From: Phenylobacterium sp.
GTDB taxonomy: Bacteria > Pseudomonadota > Alphaproteobacteria > Caulobacterales > Caulobacteraceae
Assembly: GCF_030697925.1 (NCBI RefSeq)
Contig: NZ_JAUYOJ010000189.1
Coordinates: forward strand, 1 to 45,203
DNA: 45,203 nt
Direction: 5' to 3'
Part shown: positions 8,316 through 15,720 of the stretch, piece by piece
Position numbering within the stretch: the first letter of the stretch is position 1
Layout: each line of letters starts with the position of its first letter
The notes under the pieces: model-generated
Database searches by the model: none
Seen by the model: only the letters and a program-made list of their open reading frames with translations
Told to the model about the DNA's origin: nothing
Position numbers and translations under genes: made by a program

Positions 8316-8609
8316 ATGTCCGTGAACCAAACCTCGCCGCTGGCGATTCGACCTCCGGTCCGTCGAGCCCCGGTCCGTCGAGCCAGGACGGTCCGCTCCA
8401 GACTCCGTCGGCTGCGCGTGCGGGTCTGCCGCAAGATGCGCCCGGCCTTCGAGGTCGCGGCGTTCTTCGGCGCCGCCTTGTCGGCGGTCTTCGAGTTGTT
8501 CTCGGGACGCCTGCCGAGCTTCTCGGCGACCGAAGTCTCTTGCCCCCCGGAGCCTGAGCCGCCCGCGACGGCCGACAACCCGCTCGCCCCCTTCCCGGTT
8601 CACGACTAG
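8316..8609 (+). CDS. Small hypothetical protein, basic N-terminus and central hydrophobic segment
   Basis: 97 residues. ATG 8316 has GGAGGAG seven bases upstream, a good start. The N-terminal third is arginine-rich, a hydrophobic helix (about 47-65, FEVAAFFGAALSAVFELF) follows, and the tail is acidic and proline-rich. It lies 30 bases after the small membrane protein and is probably cotranscribed from the same FixK-type promoter. I do not recognise a family. The reading frame could be by chance in such GC-rich DNA; the strong ribosome site and spacing favour a real gene. Confidence 0.55.
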   Translation: MSVNQTSPLAIRPPVRRAPVRRARTVRSRLRRLRVRVCRKMRPAFEVAAFFGAALSAVFELFSGRLPSFSATEVSCPPEPEPPATADNPLAPFPVHD

Positions 8610-8630
8610 CGCCAAGCGTCCGGGACGGCC

Positions 8631-8936
8631 TCAGTCGGACGGCTGGGCGCGCCAGAACGTCAGACCGATCAGGGCGATCGCCGCAGCGGCGATGGCGACG
8701 GCGGTCGCCGGGTGCGCCCTGGCCTGGGTAACGGCCTGGTCGGTCAGGTCACGCGACTGCCGGCGGGCCTCCACCGTGAACTCGCGGGCCGCCCGCTGGA
8801 GCTTGGTGGAAACGCGGGTGAGGTTGTCCCGCGCCTCCTCGCTGATGGCCTCGCCGGCCTTCTTCAGTTCGTGACCGATGTCGTCGAGGGCGTCATCGAG
8901 GTCGTTGGCGATCCTCTTGGCGACGGACTTGCTCAT
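8631..8936 (-). CDS. DUF883-like (ElaB/YqjD type) membrane-anchored protein
   Basis: 101 residues. A long amphipathic helical region (about 1-75, for example DDALDDIGHELKKAGEAI) is followed by a single C-terminal hydrophobic helix (ATAVAIAAAAIALIGLTFW). This is the layout of ElaB/YqjD-type tail-anchored inner-membrane proteins, some of which bind ribosomes in stationary phase (family knowledge). ATG 8936 has AAGGAG seven bases upstream. A perfect FixK box sits 64 bases upstream of the start, inside the 3' end of the nuclease gene, so this gene has its own low-oxygen promoter. Confidence 0.78.
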   Translation of the reverse strand: MSKSVAKRIANDLDDALDDIGHELKKAGEAISEEARDNLTRVSTKLQRAAREFTVEARRQSRDLTDQAVTQARAHPATAVAIAAAAIALIGLTFWRAQPSD

Positions 8937-8963
8937 GGCGCGGCTCCTTGTTGCTGTGCGCCT

Positions 8964-10592
8964 TCAGGAGACCGGGGCCGGCGCCTCAGCGCCTTGATCG
9001 CTGTCAACGGGAGCCTCCAGGGCCGCGCGCAAGCGGCGGATCATGGCGCTGCGGGCCTCGTCCGAGCCGGCAAGCTCGATGCGCCCGTCGAGGTCGAGCA
9101 GGAAGGCGGCGCGCTGGTTGTGCCAGTCCGGGCGCGAGACGGCGACCGCCGCGAGCCGGGGCTTGCCCTGGACGTCGGCGGTGGCCTTGCCCTTGAGAAG
9201 AAGAAAGCGCTGGTCCAGGGACGGGATCGCCAGCCGGTCCTCGGCGAAGCCCGCCGCCGCCAATCGGTCCTTGAGGCCCTCGAGCGCCGGCGGCTCGCCG
9301 TGGGCCAGGAACACGTTGCCGGCCACGGGCGCCCGAGCCTGGGCCCAGGCGACGAGACCATCGGCGTCGGCATGGCCGGAATAGACGTCCAAGGACCGGA
9401 TCCGCGCCAGCACACGGACGTCCTCGCCCTGGATGCGCACCCGTTCGGCGCCCTCCTCGAGGATCCGGCCCAGCGTGCCGACGGCCTGATAGCCGGACAG
9501 CAACACCGTGGCCTGGCGCTGCCATAGGAGTCGTTTCAGGTGCTTGCGGACCCGACCGGCGTCGCACATGCCGCTGGCCGCCAGGATGATGTGCCAGCCC
9601 TTGAGCCGTTCGAGCCGGTCGCTTTCCCAGGGTTCGCGCAGGAACTTCAGCCGGTCGTTGGCGTAGAGGCCTTGGAACGGATTGACGTCGGTCGCCCGGT
9701 TCCAGCCGCGGCGACGGAAGACCTCGGTGGCTTCGATGGCGAGCGGGGAGTCCAGGAAGATGTCGGCTTCCGGCGCGTGGCCGTCGGCCATGATCGCCAG
9801 GATGTCGGCCAGCAGCTCCTGCGAGCGCTCCACGGCGAACGCCGGGATCAGCAAGGGCCCGCCGGCGGCGTGGGCGGCGTTGAGTTCCTGCGCCAGCATC
9901 TTGCGGCGGGTGGCCGGATCGACAAGCAGGCGGGGCCGGTCGCCGTAGGTCGACTCCAACACCAGGTGGTCGACCCCGGCCGGGCCTTCCGGGTCGGGTG
10001 AATAGTCCCGGCCGCCCGGCCCGATATCGCCGGAGAACAGGATGGTGACCGGACCTTCTTCGGTCTCGACGCACACCTCGATGGAGGCCGCGCCCAGGAT
10101 GTGGCCCGCTTCCCAATAGGTCGCGGTCACGCCGGGAGCGACGGCGACGCTCTCGCCCAGCTTCACCCGCTCGAAGAGCTCGGTGGTCTGTACCGCGTCG
10201 CGCACGGTGTAGATCGGCTCGACCTGGTCGCGACCGCGTCGCTGGTTGCGGCGATTGAGCTGACGGACCTCGCTTTCCTGGATACTGCCGGCGTCGGGCA
10301 ACATCACGCCGCACAGGTCGCGGGTCGCCGCCGTGGCGAAGATCGGCCCCTCGAAGCCGGCCTTCATCAGCTTGGGCAACAGGCCCGAGTGGTCGATATG
10401 GGCGTGGGTCAGCAGCACGGCGTCGATCTTTGACGCCTCGAAGGGAAACGGCTCGTAGTTGAGCGCCTTGAGGGTCTTCGACCCCTGGAACATGCCGCAG
10501 TCGACAAGCAGCGTGGCGCGCCCGGTCTCGAGACGCGCGCAGAAACCGGTCACGCATCCGGCGGCGCCATGGAAGGTGAGTTTCAGGCTCAT
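8964..10592 (-). CDS. Metallo-beta-lactamase-fold nuclease with beta-CASP and RMMBL domains
   Basis: 542 residues. The MBL zinc motif HAHIDHSG is at 63-70, with a further ligand in GHILGAASIE. A beta-CASP segment follows, and the C-terminal RMMBL block includes VDVYSGHADADGLVAWAQ-like sequence and VFLAHGEPPALEGL. The architecture matches CPSF73/RNase J-like RNA nucleases (bacterial 'RNA-specific' beta-CASP branch). Cytoplasmic. ATG 10592 has AGGAG eight bases upstream and overlaps the PRPP-synthetase-like gene stop by four bases. Last gene of the operon 13457-8964. Substrate RNA unknown. Confidence 0.92.
   Translation of the reverse strand: MSLKLTFHGAAGCVTGFCARLETGRATLLVDCGMFQGSKTLKALNYEPFPFEASKIDAVLLTHAHIDHSGLLPKLMKAGFEGPIFATAATRDLCGVMLPDAGSIQESEVRQLNRRNQRRGRDQVEPIYTVRDAVQTTELFERVKLGESVAVAPGVTATYWEAGHILGAASIEVCVETEEGPVTILFSGDIGPGGRDYSPDPEGPAGVDHLVLESTYGDRPRLLVDPATRRKMLAQELNAAHAAGGPLLIPAFAVERSQELLADILAIMADGHAPEADIFLDSPLAIEATEVFRRRGWNRATDVNPFQGLYANDRLKFLREPWESDRLERLKGWHIILAASGMCDAGRVRKHLKRLLWQRQATVLLSGYQAVGTLGRILEEGAERVRIQGEDVRVLARIRSLDVYSGHADADGLVAWAQARAPVAGNVFLAHGEPPALEGLKDRLAAAGFAEDRLAIPSLDQRFLLLKGKATADVQGKPRLAAVAVSRPDWHNQRAAFLLDLDGRIELAGSDEARSAMIRRLRAALEAPVDSDQGAEAPAPVS
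8994..9007 (-). promoter_or_regulatory. Perfect FNR/FixK box inside the 3' end of the MBL nuclease gene
   Basis: TTGATCGCTGTCAA. It overlaps the last codons of the metallo-beta-lactamase-fold gene (stop at 8964) and is centred 64 bases upstream of the DUF883-like gene. Confidence 0.78.
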
Positions 10593-11473
10593 GTGGACAT
10601 CTCCTGGGTCAGCGCGGCCGCTAGGATGGGCGCCATCGCCACGGCGTTGCTGGGATGGGGACAGGTGTCGGTCGAGATCACCCGGCTGGCGCCGGCCTCG
10701 GCGAGACGCCGCGCCGTCGCCCAGTCGAAGAGCGCATGCACGACGGCGATCTCCACCTGCTCGGCGCCCTGGGCCAGGACCAGGGCGGTGGCGGCCTCAA
10801 GGGTTCCGCCGCTCGAACAGATGTCGTCGATGATCACCGCGCGACGGCCCTTCAGATCACGGCCGCCGTCCAGGGCCAGATGCACGCGGTGATCGCCCTG
10901 GCGGGTCTTCTGCAGGGTCATATGCGGCGCGCCCAAAGCCTCGCCGATCGCCCGCGCCCAGGGCTCCGACTCGCCGTCGGGCCCGATCACCACCGGTGTC
11001 GGGTCGGCTCCGATGGCGCCTGCCAGGGGTCCGGCGGCCGACAGCGCCGTGACCTGGGCCGGTGCGAACACCGCCCCGAGGTCGGAGGTCCGATGCAGGT
11101 GAGGTTCGACCGTGACGATCCGGTCGAACCGCTCGCCCAGCAGACGGCCGATCACATCGCGGCTCAGGGCCTGGCCGGGGGCGAAGAGCGTATCCTGGCG
11201 CAGGTAGCACATATAGGGCGCGACCAGGACGAGCCGCGTGGCGCCGGCGCGCCGCCAGGCGTCGCAGGCGAGCATCAAGCTGACGAGCTTGGCGTTGGGC
11301 TGGTTGAGCGGGCAATAGGCGATCACCGTGCCCACGAACGGCGCGACGGTGGGCAGGACCTCGCGATCGGGGAAGACGTGCAGCTGCACGATCTTGAGCT
11401 CCAGCCCCAGGGTGGCGGCGAGCCGCGCCGCGCCGAGCTGGTCGGCGGCGAAGGCCTGGACAACCGCGCTCAT
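10589..11473 (-). CDS. Ribose-phosphate pyrophosphokinase homologue (PRPP synthetase family)
   Basis: 294 residues, slightly shorter than classical Prs (about 310-315). Seen: the ATP-binding flexible loop equivalent APYMCYLRQDTLF (86-98) and the PRPP-binding loop VIIDDICSSGGT (about 213-224). The usual early FSDGE motif is replaced by FPDREVLP. Divergence from housekeeping Prs plus operon context suggest a specialised role, perhaps forming or using PRPP during nucleotide salvage (inference). Start ATG 11473 overlaps the phosphorylase stop by four bases. An upstream extension to 11515 runs inside the phosphorylase gene and is not supported. Confidence 0.88.
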   Translation of the reverse strand: MSAVVQAFAADQLGAARLAATLGLELKIVQLHVFPDREVLPTVAPFVGTVIAYCPLNQPNAKLVSLMLACDAWRRAGATRLVLVAPYMCYLRQDTLFAPGQALSRDVIGRLLGERFDRIVTVEPHLHRTSDLGAVFAPAQVTALSAAGPLAGAIGADPTPVVIGPDGESEPWARAIGEALGAPHMTLQKTRQGDHRVHLALDGGRDLKGRRAVIIDDICSSGGTLEAATALVLAQGAEQVEIAVVHALFDWATARRLAEAGASRVISTDTCPHPSNAVAMAPILAAALTQEMST

Positions 11474-13008
11474 GGAGTGATCCGGTAGCCATCGTCCTCG
11501 CAGGCGGCCTCGCACGCGAAGGAAAAATCGGAACGCTCCGAGCCGTGGATGCGGAAGAGCGGCTCGCCGCGCGACACGCTCGCCCCAGCCTTGCGCAACA
11601 GGTCCACGCCCGCGCCGGTGTCGGTCGGAGCGCCGGCCAGCCGGGCGATCGAAGCGATCCGCAGGCAGTCGATCTCATGGATGCGACCGGCCTGGCCGGC
11701 GCAGACGACCTGGGTCATGGCGCCGATCCCGGGGGCTTTGGGCGAGGGACCCTGGGCGGCCATGATCTCGTCCATCTTGCGGGCGGCCGCGCCCGAGGCG
11801 AGCAGCTCGCGGGCGCGGCGTTCGCCCTGGCCGCCCTGCAGGGCCGGATCGGCCTCGAGCACGCGCCCGGCCAGCATGACGGCCTTTTCGGCCAGGTCGG
11901 ACGGGGCCTCGGCCCTGCCCTCCAGGACGGCGCGGACATCGCGCGCCTCCAGGGCCGGTCCGACCCCGAATCCGATCGGTTGGGCCGTATCGGTCAGCAA
12001 GACCTCGATCCCGAGGCCGAGCCGCCCGGCGACGTGCTCAAAGAGCTTCTTGAGGCGTAGGGCGGCGCGCCGGTCGCGGATCTTGGCGGTCGGTCCGACC
12101 GGCACGTCCAGGACCAGGTGCGTCGCGCCGGCGGCGAGCTTCTTGGAGAGGATCGAGGCGACCATCTGTTCGGGCGTGTCGATGGAAAGCGGCCGTTCCA
12201 CGGCGATCAGCACGTCGTCGGCCGGCGACAGATTCACCCGCCCGCCCCAGACGATGCAGGCGCCGCAACGTTCGACGACGTCGCGCATCTCGCCCTCGTC
12301 CAGGTCGACCCGGGCCAGAACCTCCATGGTGTCGGCCGTGCCCGCCGGGGAGGTGATGGCGCGTGACGAGGTCTTTGGCATCCACAGTCCGTGCGCCGCC
12401 ACGATCGGCGCCACGATCAGCGAGGTGCGGTTTCCCGGGATCCCGCCGATGCAATGCTTGTCGACGATGACCGGGCGGCTCCACGCCAGCCGACGACCGG
12501 CCACGACCATGGCTTCCGTCAGCGAGAGAACCTCGTCGGCGGTCATGAAGCTGGCGCAGCTGATCAGGAAGGCGGCCACCTCGATGTCGGACCAGCGATG
12601 GTCGGCGAGGTCCCGGGCGATGGCCCGGTATTGCGCGTCGGTAAGCACATCGCCCGCCACCTTCGCCGCCACCGCGCCCAAGGTGCGCGACGGCGGCGCC
12701 GGCGTGACCTGAACCATGGCGCCGGGCGCGGCCCCCAATCGGCGGAGCAGCGGCTGCGGCAAGCCGACCTCGTCGCGCCCGACCAGGCTCCCGTCATCGC
12801 AGATCATGCAGGTGGCCAGCAGCCGGCGGCCTTCAAGCGCGATCTCGACCTTTCGCACCCCGGTCAAGCGTTCCGGCCGCACGGCCGTGCAGCCGCGCGC
12901 CAGCACCACGACATTCTCGCGCACGGTGTCGAGCGGAAGCGGGCGCACCCGCAGCCCGGACTGCGCTGGAGGCGGGCCCTCGGCCCTTGGCAGGGCTTCG
13001 GCGCGCAT
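11470..13008 (-). CDS. Thymidine phosphorylase family protein, AMP-phosphorylase type
   Basis: 512 residues, longer than DeoA (about 440) because of an N-terminal extension of roughly 85 residues. That extension is diagnostic of the AMP-phosphorylase/putative thymidine phosphorylase branch. Seen: VDKHCIGGIPGNRTSLIVAPIVA (phosphate and nucleoside binding) near 190-210, SPAGTADTMEVLA near 230, and C-terminal DTGAGVDLLRKAG. Archaeal AMP phosphorylase converts NMP plus phosphate to base plus ribose 1,5-bisphosphate; that activity is the preferred hypothesis here. ATG 13008 overlaps the preceding stop by one base (TGATG). Second gene of the operon. Confidence 0.9.
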   Translation of the reverse strand: MRAEALPRAEGPPPAQSGLRVRPLPLDTVRENVVVLARGCTAVRPERLTGVRKVEIALEGRRLLATCMICDDGSLVGRDEVGLPQPLLRRLGAAPGAMVQVTPAPPSRTLGAVAAKVAGDVLTDAQYRAIARDLADHRWSDIEVAAFLISCASFMTADEVLSLTEAMVVAGRRLAWSRPVIVDKHCIGGIPGNRTSLIVAPIVAAHGLWMPKTSSRAITSPAGTADTMEVLARVDLDEGEMRDVVERCGACIVWGGRVNLSPADDVLIAVERPLSIDTPEQMVASILSKKLAAGATHLVLDVPVGPTAKIRDRRAALRLKKLFEHVAGRLGLGIEVLLTDTAQPIGFGVGPALEARDVRAVLEGRAEAPSDLAEKAVMLAGRVLEADPALQGGQGERRARELLASGAAARKMDEIMAAQGPSPKAPGIGAMTQVVCAGQAGRIHEIDCLRIASIARLAGAPTDTGAGVDLLRKAGASVSRGEPLFRIHGSERSDFSFACEAACEDDGYRITP

Positions 13009-13457
13009 CAGCGGGCGATCCGCGCCGCCTGCAGGGCTTCGCGGAGCACTTCCTCAGCCAGGCTCGACCTGTCGCGCGGCGCGTCGACCTCGATGCGGCG
13101 CGCGGTCTTGGGATCGAGCTCGGCGCGCAGCACCCCCAGAGCGCGGGCCGGCGCCAGCAACACGAGGCGTTCGAACCGTCCCGCCTCGGCCGCAAGGTCG
13201 AGGGCGTGGGCGACTCTCGTGAGGAAGCGGCGTTCCTGCATTTGGGTCAGCGGCTTGTCGCCGGCGCCGTGCTGGCCGAAGCCTGTGCGGTCGCGCACCG
13301 TGGCCCTATGGGCGTGCGCCGCCGGGCGGTCCTGATTGTCGGCGTCGATCGCGTATTGCGGCAAGGGATGCAGCGGACCGCCGCGCACGCGCTCCTCGAA
13401 CACCCGCGCCTGGCGTCCGTCGGCGGTGACGATCCAGGTCGTGACGTCTTCCATCAT
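13008..13457 (-). CDS. Host-attachment-like protein (PF10116 / baeRF type)
   Basis: About 149 residues. The start region MMEDVTTWIVTADGRQARVFE, followed by the downstream HERRFLTRVAHALD-like and FERLVLLAPARALGVLRAEL blocks, matches the 'host attachment protein' family, whose fold relates to release-factor eRF1 domains and whose cellular role is poorly defined. GGAGG lies five bases before ATG 13457. A second ATG follows directly, and a third ATG at 13469 is upstream of the Shine-Dalgarno and less likely. First gene of the operon with phosphorylase, PRPP-synthetase homologue and nuclease. Confidence 0.82.
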   Translation of the reverse strand: MMEDVTTWIVTADGRQARVFEERVRGGPLHPLPQYAIDADNQDRPAAHAHRATVRDRTGFGQHGAGDKPLTQMQERRFLTRVAHALDLAAEAGRFERLVLLAPARALGVLRAELDPKTARRIEVDAPRDRSSLAEEVLREALQAARIAR

Positions 13458-13507
13458 GGGAACCTCCATCCTTGAAGCGACGATGGAGGCCCGCCGTCAG
13501 GCGCGCT

Positions 13508-13521
13508 GTGACGACGATCAA
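13508..13521. promoter_or_regulatory. One-mismatch FNR/FixK box between divergent operons
   Basis: GTGACGACGATCAA differs from TTGAY-N4-RTCAA only at the first base. The centre is 57 bases from the start at 13457 (minus) and 64 bases from the start at 13579 (plus), so one site could serve both divergent units. Confidence 0.6.
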
Positions 13522-13578
13522 ACCCAGGCGCGTCGATTAGGTCTTCAATCGCGACGCTCGAATGCAGGAGACCGGCCC

Positions 13579-14190
13579 ATGAGACATGCCGTCATCATCG
13601 CCCACCCCAATCCGAAGAGCTTCACCCACAGCGTCGCGCACGCCTACAGCGCCGCCATCGCCGCCCAGGGCCATGAAGCGGTCGAGCGCGACCTCTACGC
13701 CATGGGCTTCGACCCGTGCCTGAAGCGCGAGGAGGTCCCTACCGGCGCTGGCTACCAAACCAGCCCTGACGCGGCGGCTGAACGCGCCCGGGTCGCCGAT
13801 GTCGACGTGTTCGCGTTCTTCTATCCGTGGTGGTTCAACGCGCCGCCGGCGATCCTGAAGGGCTATATCGACAGGATTTTCAGCACCGGCTTCGGCTACC
13901 GGCCCACATTCGGCGGGTCCGAGCCTCTGCTCACGGGCCGCAAGCTGATCAGCTTCAGTTCCTCCGGCGCGCCCGACAGCTGGGTGCGCGAGACGGGCGC
14001 CCTGAACAATCTGATCGCGGGCTTCGATCGGCACCTCGCGGGGGTCTGCGGCCTGCGGTTCGTCGACCACGTGCATCTGGCCGGGGTCGTCCCCGACATC
14101 ACCGAGGAGTCGGTCCAGGATCTCTTGGCCGAGGTCCGGGCCGCAGTCGCCCAGGCGTTCCCACAAGTCGGAGTCCCGGCCTCCGTATGA
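13579..14190 (+). CDS. Flavodoxin-fold NAD(P)H-dependent oxidoreductase (NQO/MdaB-like)
   Basis: 203 residues. It begins MRHAVIIAHPNPKSFTHSVA, the FMN-phosphate-binding start of the NAD(P)H quinone oxidoreductase family, and has FFYPWWFNAPPAILKGYIDR, the conserved flavin-contact segment. Likely a cytoplasmic two-electron quinone reductase. ATG 13579 has GCAGGAG about eight bases upstream. A second member of the same family lies at 19922. Expected to be controlled by the divergent FixK-like site at 13508. Substrate not determinable. Confidence 0.9.
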   Translation: MRHAVIIAHPNPKSFTHSVAHAYSAAIAAQGHEAVERDLYAMGFDPCLKREEVPTGAGYQTSPDAAAERARVADVDVFAFFYPWWFNAPPAILKGYIDRIFSTGFGYRPTFGGSEPLLTGRKLISFSSSGAPDSWVRETGALNNLIAGFDRHLAGVCGLRFVDHVHLAGVVPDITEESVQDLLAEVRAAVAQAFPQVGVPASV

Positions 14191-14207
14191 CTACCTAGGG
14201 GGCGCTG

Positions 14208-14238
14208 CTTAGGGAGCGTTCCCGAATTTCGAGCCGAC
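14208..14238 (+). promoter_or_regulatory. Shared regulatory element A upstream of fixK-like gene (candidate FixJ site)
   Basis: A 31-base stretch starting CTTAGGGAGCGTTCCCGA and ending TTTCGAGCCGAC. It recurs with four substitutions and a one-base gap at 16696-16725, upstream of a response-regulator gene. It ends 38 bases before the fixK start. The two copies and the adjacent FixLJ genes suggest a FixJ operator (inference). Confidence 0.5.
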
Positions 14239-14276
14239 CGCCATGGGCCTAGCCATAGGTCAACAGGAGGCTCGAC

Positions 14277-14939
14277 ATGTCCTTTATCCAATCCTTCGAC
14301 GACACCCGCGCTACCCCCGTCGCCGCCGAGGCCGGTCCTGACGACCTGATGTCGCGCATCGGCGTGCGGATGACCTTCACCAAGGACGAGGAGATCTACG
14401 GTCAGGGCGAGAACGCCGACCTGATCTACCGCGTGATCAGCGGGACCGTGCGCACCTCGCGGTTCATGTCCGATGGACGCCGGCCGATCGGCGACTTCTA
14501 CTATGCGGGCGACCTTTTCGGCCTGGAGACCGGCGACGAGCACGACATGGCCGCAGAGGCGCTCAGCGACTGCACGATCCTGGTGGCCAACCGGCAGGCC
14601 CTGCGCGGCGCGGGCGGAGAGGACGAACTCAAGCGGCTGGTCTGGGAAGCGACCGTTCGCGACCTGGAAAGCGCCCGCCAGCATCTGACCCTGCTGGTGC
14701 GCAAGACCGCCTGTGAGCGCGTCGCGAGCTTCCTGCTGGGCTTGGCCAATCGCCGCCGGGGCGGCCACGTGGAGCTCGCCATGGGGCGGCAGGATACGGC
14801 CGACTACCTGGGTCTCACCATCGAAACCGTCTCGCGGATGATCACCCAGCTCCAGGCCGCCAAGGTGGTGGAATTCAAGGGCAGCCGACTGTTCCGGATC
14901 TGCGACGCAGCGGCCCTGCAGGAAATGGCCGCGGGTTGA
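14277..14939 (+). CDS. fixK: Crp/Fnr-family transcriptional regulator, FixK type
   Basis: 220 residues. The cNMP-binding beta-roll has GDFYYAGDLFGLE near 80-92, and the winged HTH has MGRQDTADYLGLTIETVSRMITQLQ near 170-195. The recognition helix carries E-x2-S-R (ETVSR), the residues that read TTGAY-N4-RTCAA boxes. There is no N-terminal cysteine cluster, so it is FixK-like rather than an oxygen-sensing FNR. ATG 14277 has AGGAGG six bases upstream. It probably activates the cbb3 operon and the other box-carrying genes here, and is itself likely under FixLJ via element A. Confidence 0.9.
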   Translation: MSFIQSFDDTRATPVAAEAGPDDLMSRIGVRMTFTKDEEIYGQGENADLIYRVISGTVRTSRFMSDGRRPIGDFYYAGDLFGLETGDEHDMAAEALSDCTILVANRQALRGAGGEDELKRLVWEATVRDLESARQHLTLLVRKTACERVASFLLGLANRRRGGHVELAMGRQDTADYLGLTIETVSRMITQLQAAKVVEFKGSRLFRICDAAALQEMAAG

Positions 14940-14949
14940 CCGCCGTCAA
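14936..14949 (+). promoter_or_regulatory. Perfect FNR/FixK box upstream of BON protein
   Basis: TTGACCGCCGTCAA. Its TTGA overlaps the stop codon of fixK. The centre is 77 bases upstream of the BON-protein start at 15020, so the regulator gene is directly followed by one of its own target promoters. Confidence 0.78.
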
Positions 14950-15019
14950 GGTCGCCCACCGCCGGGCGGATGAGCGTAGACTGTCCGCAGGCTGCGGGCC
15001 GACGAAAGGGGCGAAGGCC

Positions 15020-15670
15020 ATGGAAGATCGCAAGCTCAAGGACCGGGTCGAGCACGAGCTCGAGTGGGATCCGGCCATCGACGCCAGCCGGGTGGGTGTC
15101 ACCGTCAAGGACGGCGTCGTCACCCTGAGCGGACATGTCCCCAACTATGTCCAACGCATCGCCGCCGAACGGGCCGTGAAGCGCGTGAAGGGCTTCCGCG
15201 GCCTGGCCCAGGACCTGGAGGTTCGTCCTCCCAATGGGATGGGAGCGCCTGACGATGAAGTCGCGGCCAGCGCGCTCCGGACGCTCGACTGGAATGTTTC
15301 GGTCCCCAAAGACGCCGTCCAGGTCCGCGTCGATGACGGCCACATCATCCTCGCCGGCGAGGTGGACTACGACTACCAACGCAAGGCCGCCGAAGAATGC
15401 CTGCTTGGCCTGCGCGGCGTCGTGCGGCTGACCAACCACGTGACCGTCAGGCCCCGGGGATTGGCGCCGGACCTGAAGCATCGGATCGAAGAGGCGCTGG
15501 ACCAGCAGGCGCGCCTAGACGCTGGCAAGATCGTGGTCCTGGTCCAAGACGGCAGAGTCCGCCTCGAGGGCAGCGTCCGCGCCGCCTATCAGCGCGACAT
15601 CGCCAAGGCCGCGGTCCTAGCCGCGCCTGGCGTCACCGCCGTCGACGACCACATGAAGATCGGCGCCTGA
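15020..15670 (+). CDS. Triple BON-domain protein
   Basis: 216 residues with three BON repeats. Each shows the V-x-DG-x-V-x-L-x-G pattern: VKDGVVTLSGHVPNY (about 33-47), VDDGHIILAGEVDYD (about 105-119) and VQDGRVRLEGSVRAAY (about 177-192). No signal peptide is evident, unlike OsmY. BON domains bind membranes or polysaccharide-type ligands; role here unknown. A perfect FixK box lies upstream, and a universal stress protein follows 50 bases downstream, probably in one operon. Start ATG 15020, with an AAGGGGCGAAGG purine stretch ahead. Confidence 0.88.
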   Translation: MEDRKLKDRVEHELEWDPAIDASRVGVTVKDGVVTLSGHVPNYVQRIAAERAVKRVKGFRGLAQDLEVRPPNGMGAPDDEVAASALRTLDWNVSVPKDAVQVRVDDGHIILAGEVDYDYQRKAAEECLLGLRGVVRLTNHVTVRPRGLAPDLKHRIEEALDQQARLDAGKIVVLVQDGRVRLEGSVRAAYQRDIAKAAVLAAPGVTAVDDHMKIGA

Positions 15671-15720
15671 GGCGCGACCCACGCCGCCCGCGCATCGGCC
15701 GGCCTTCCAGGGAGGCATCC

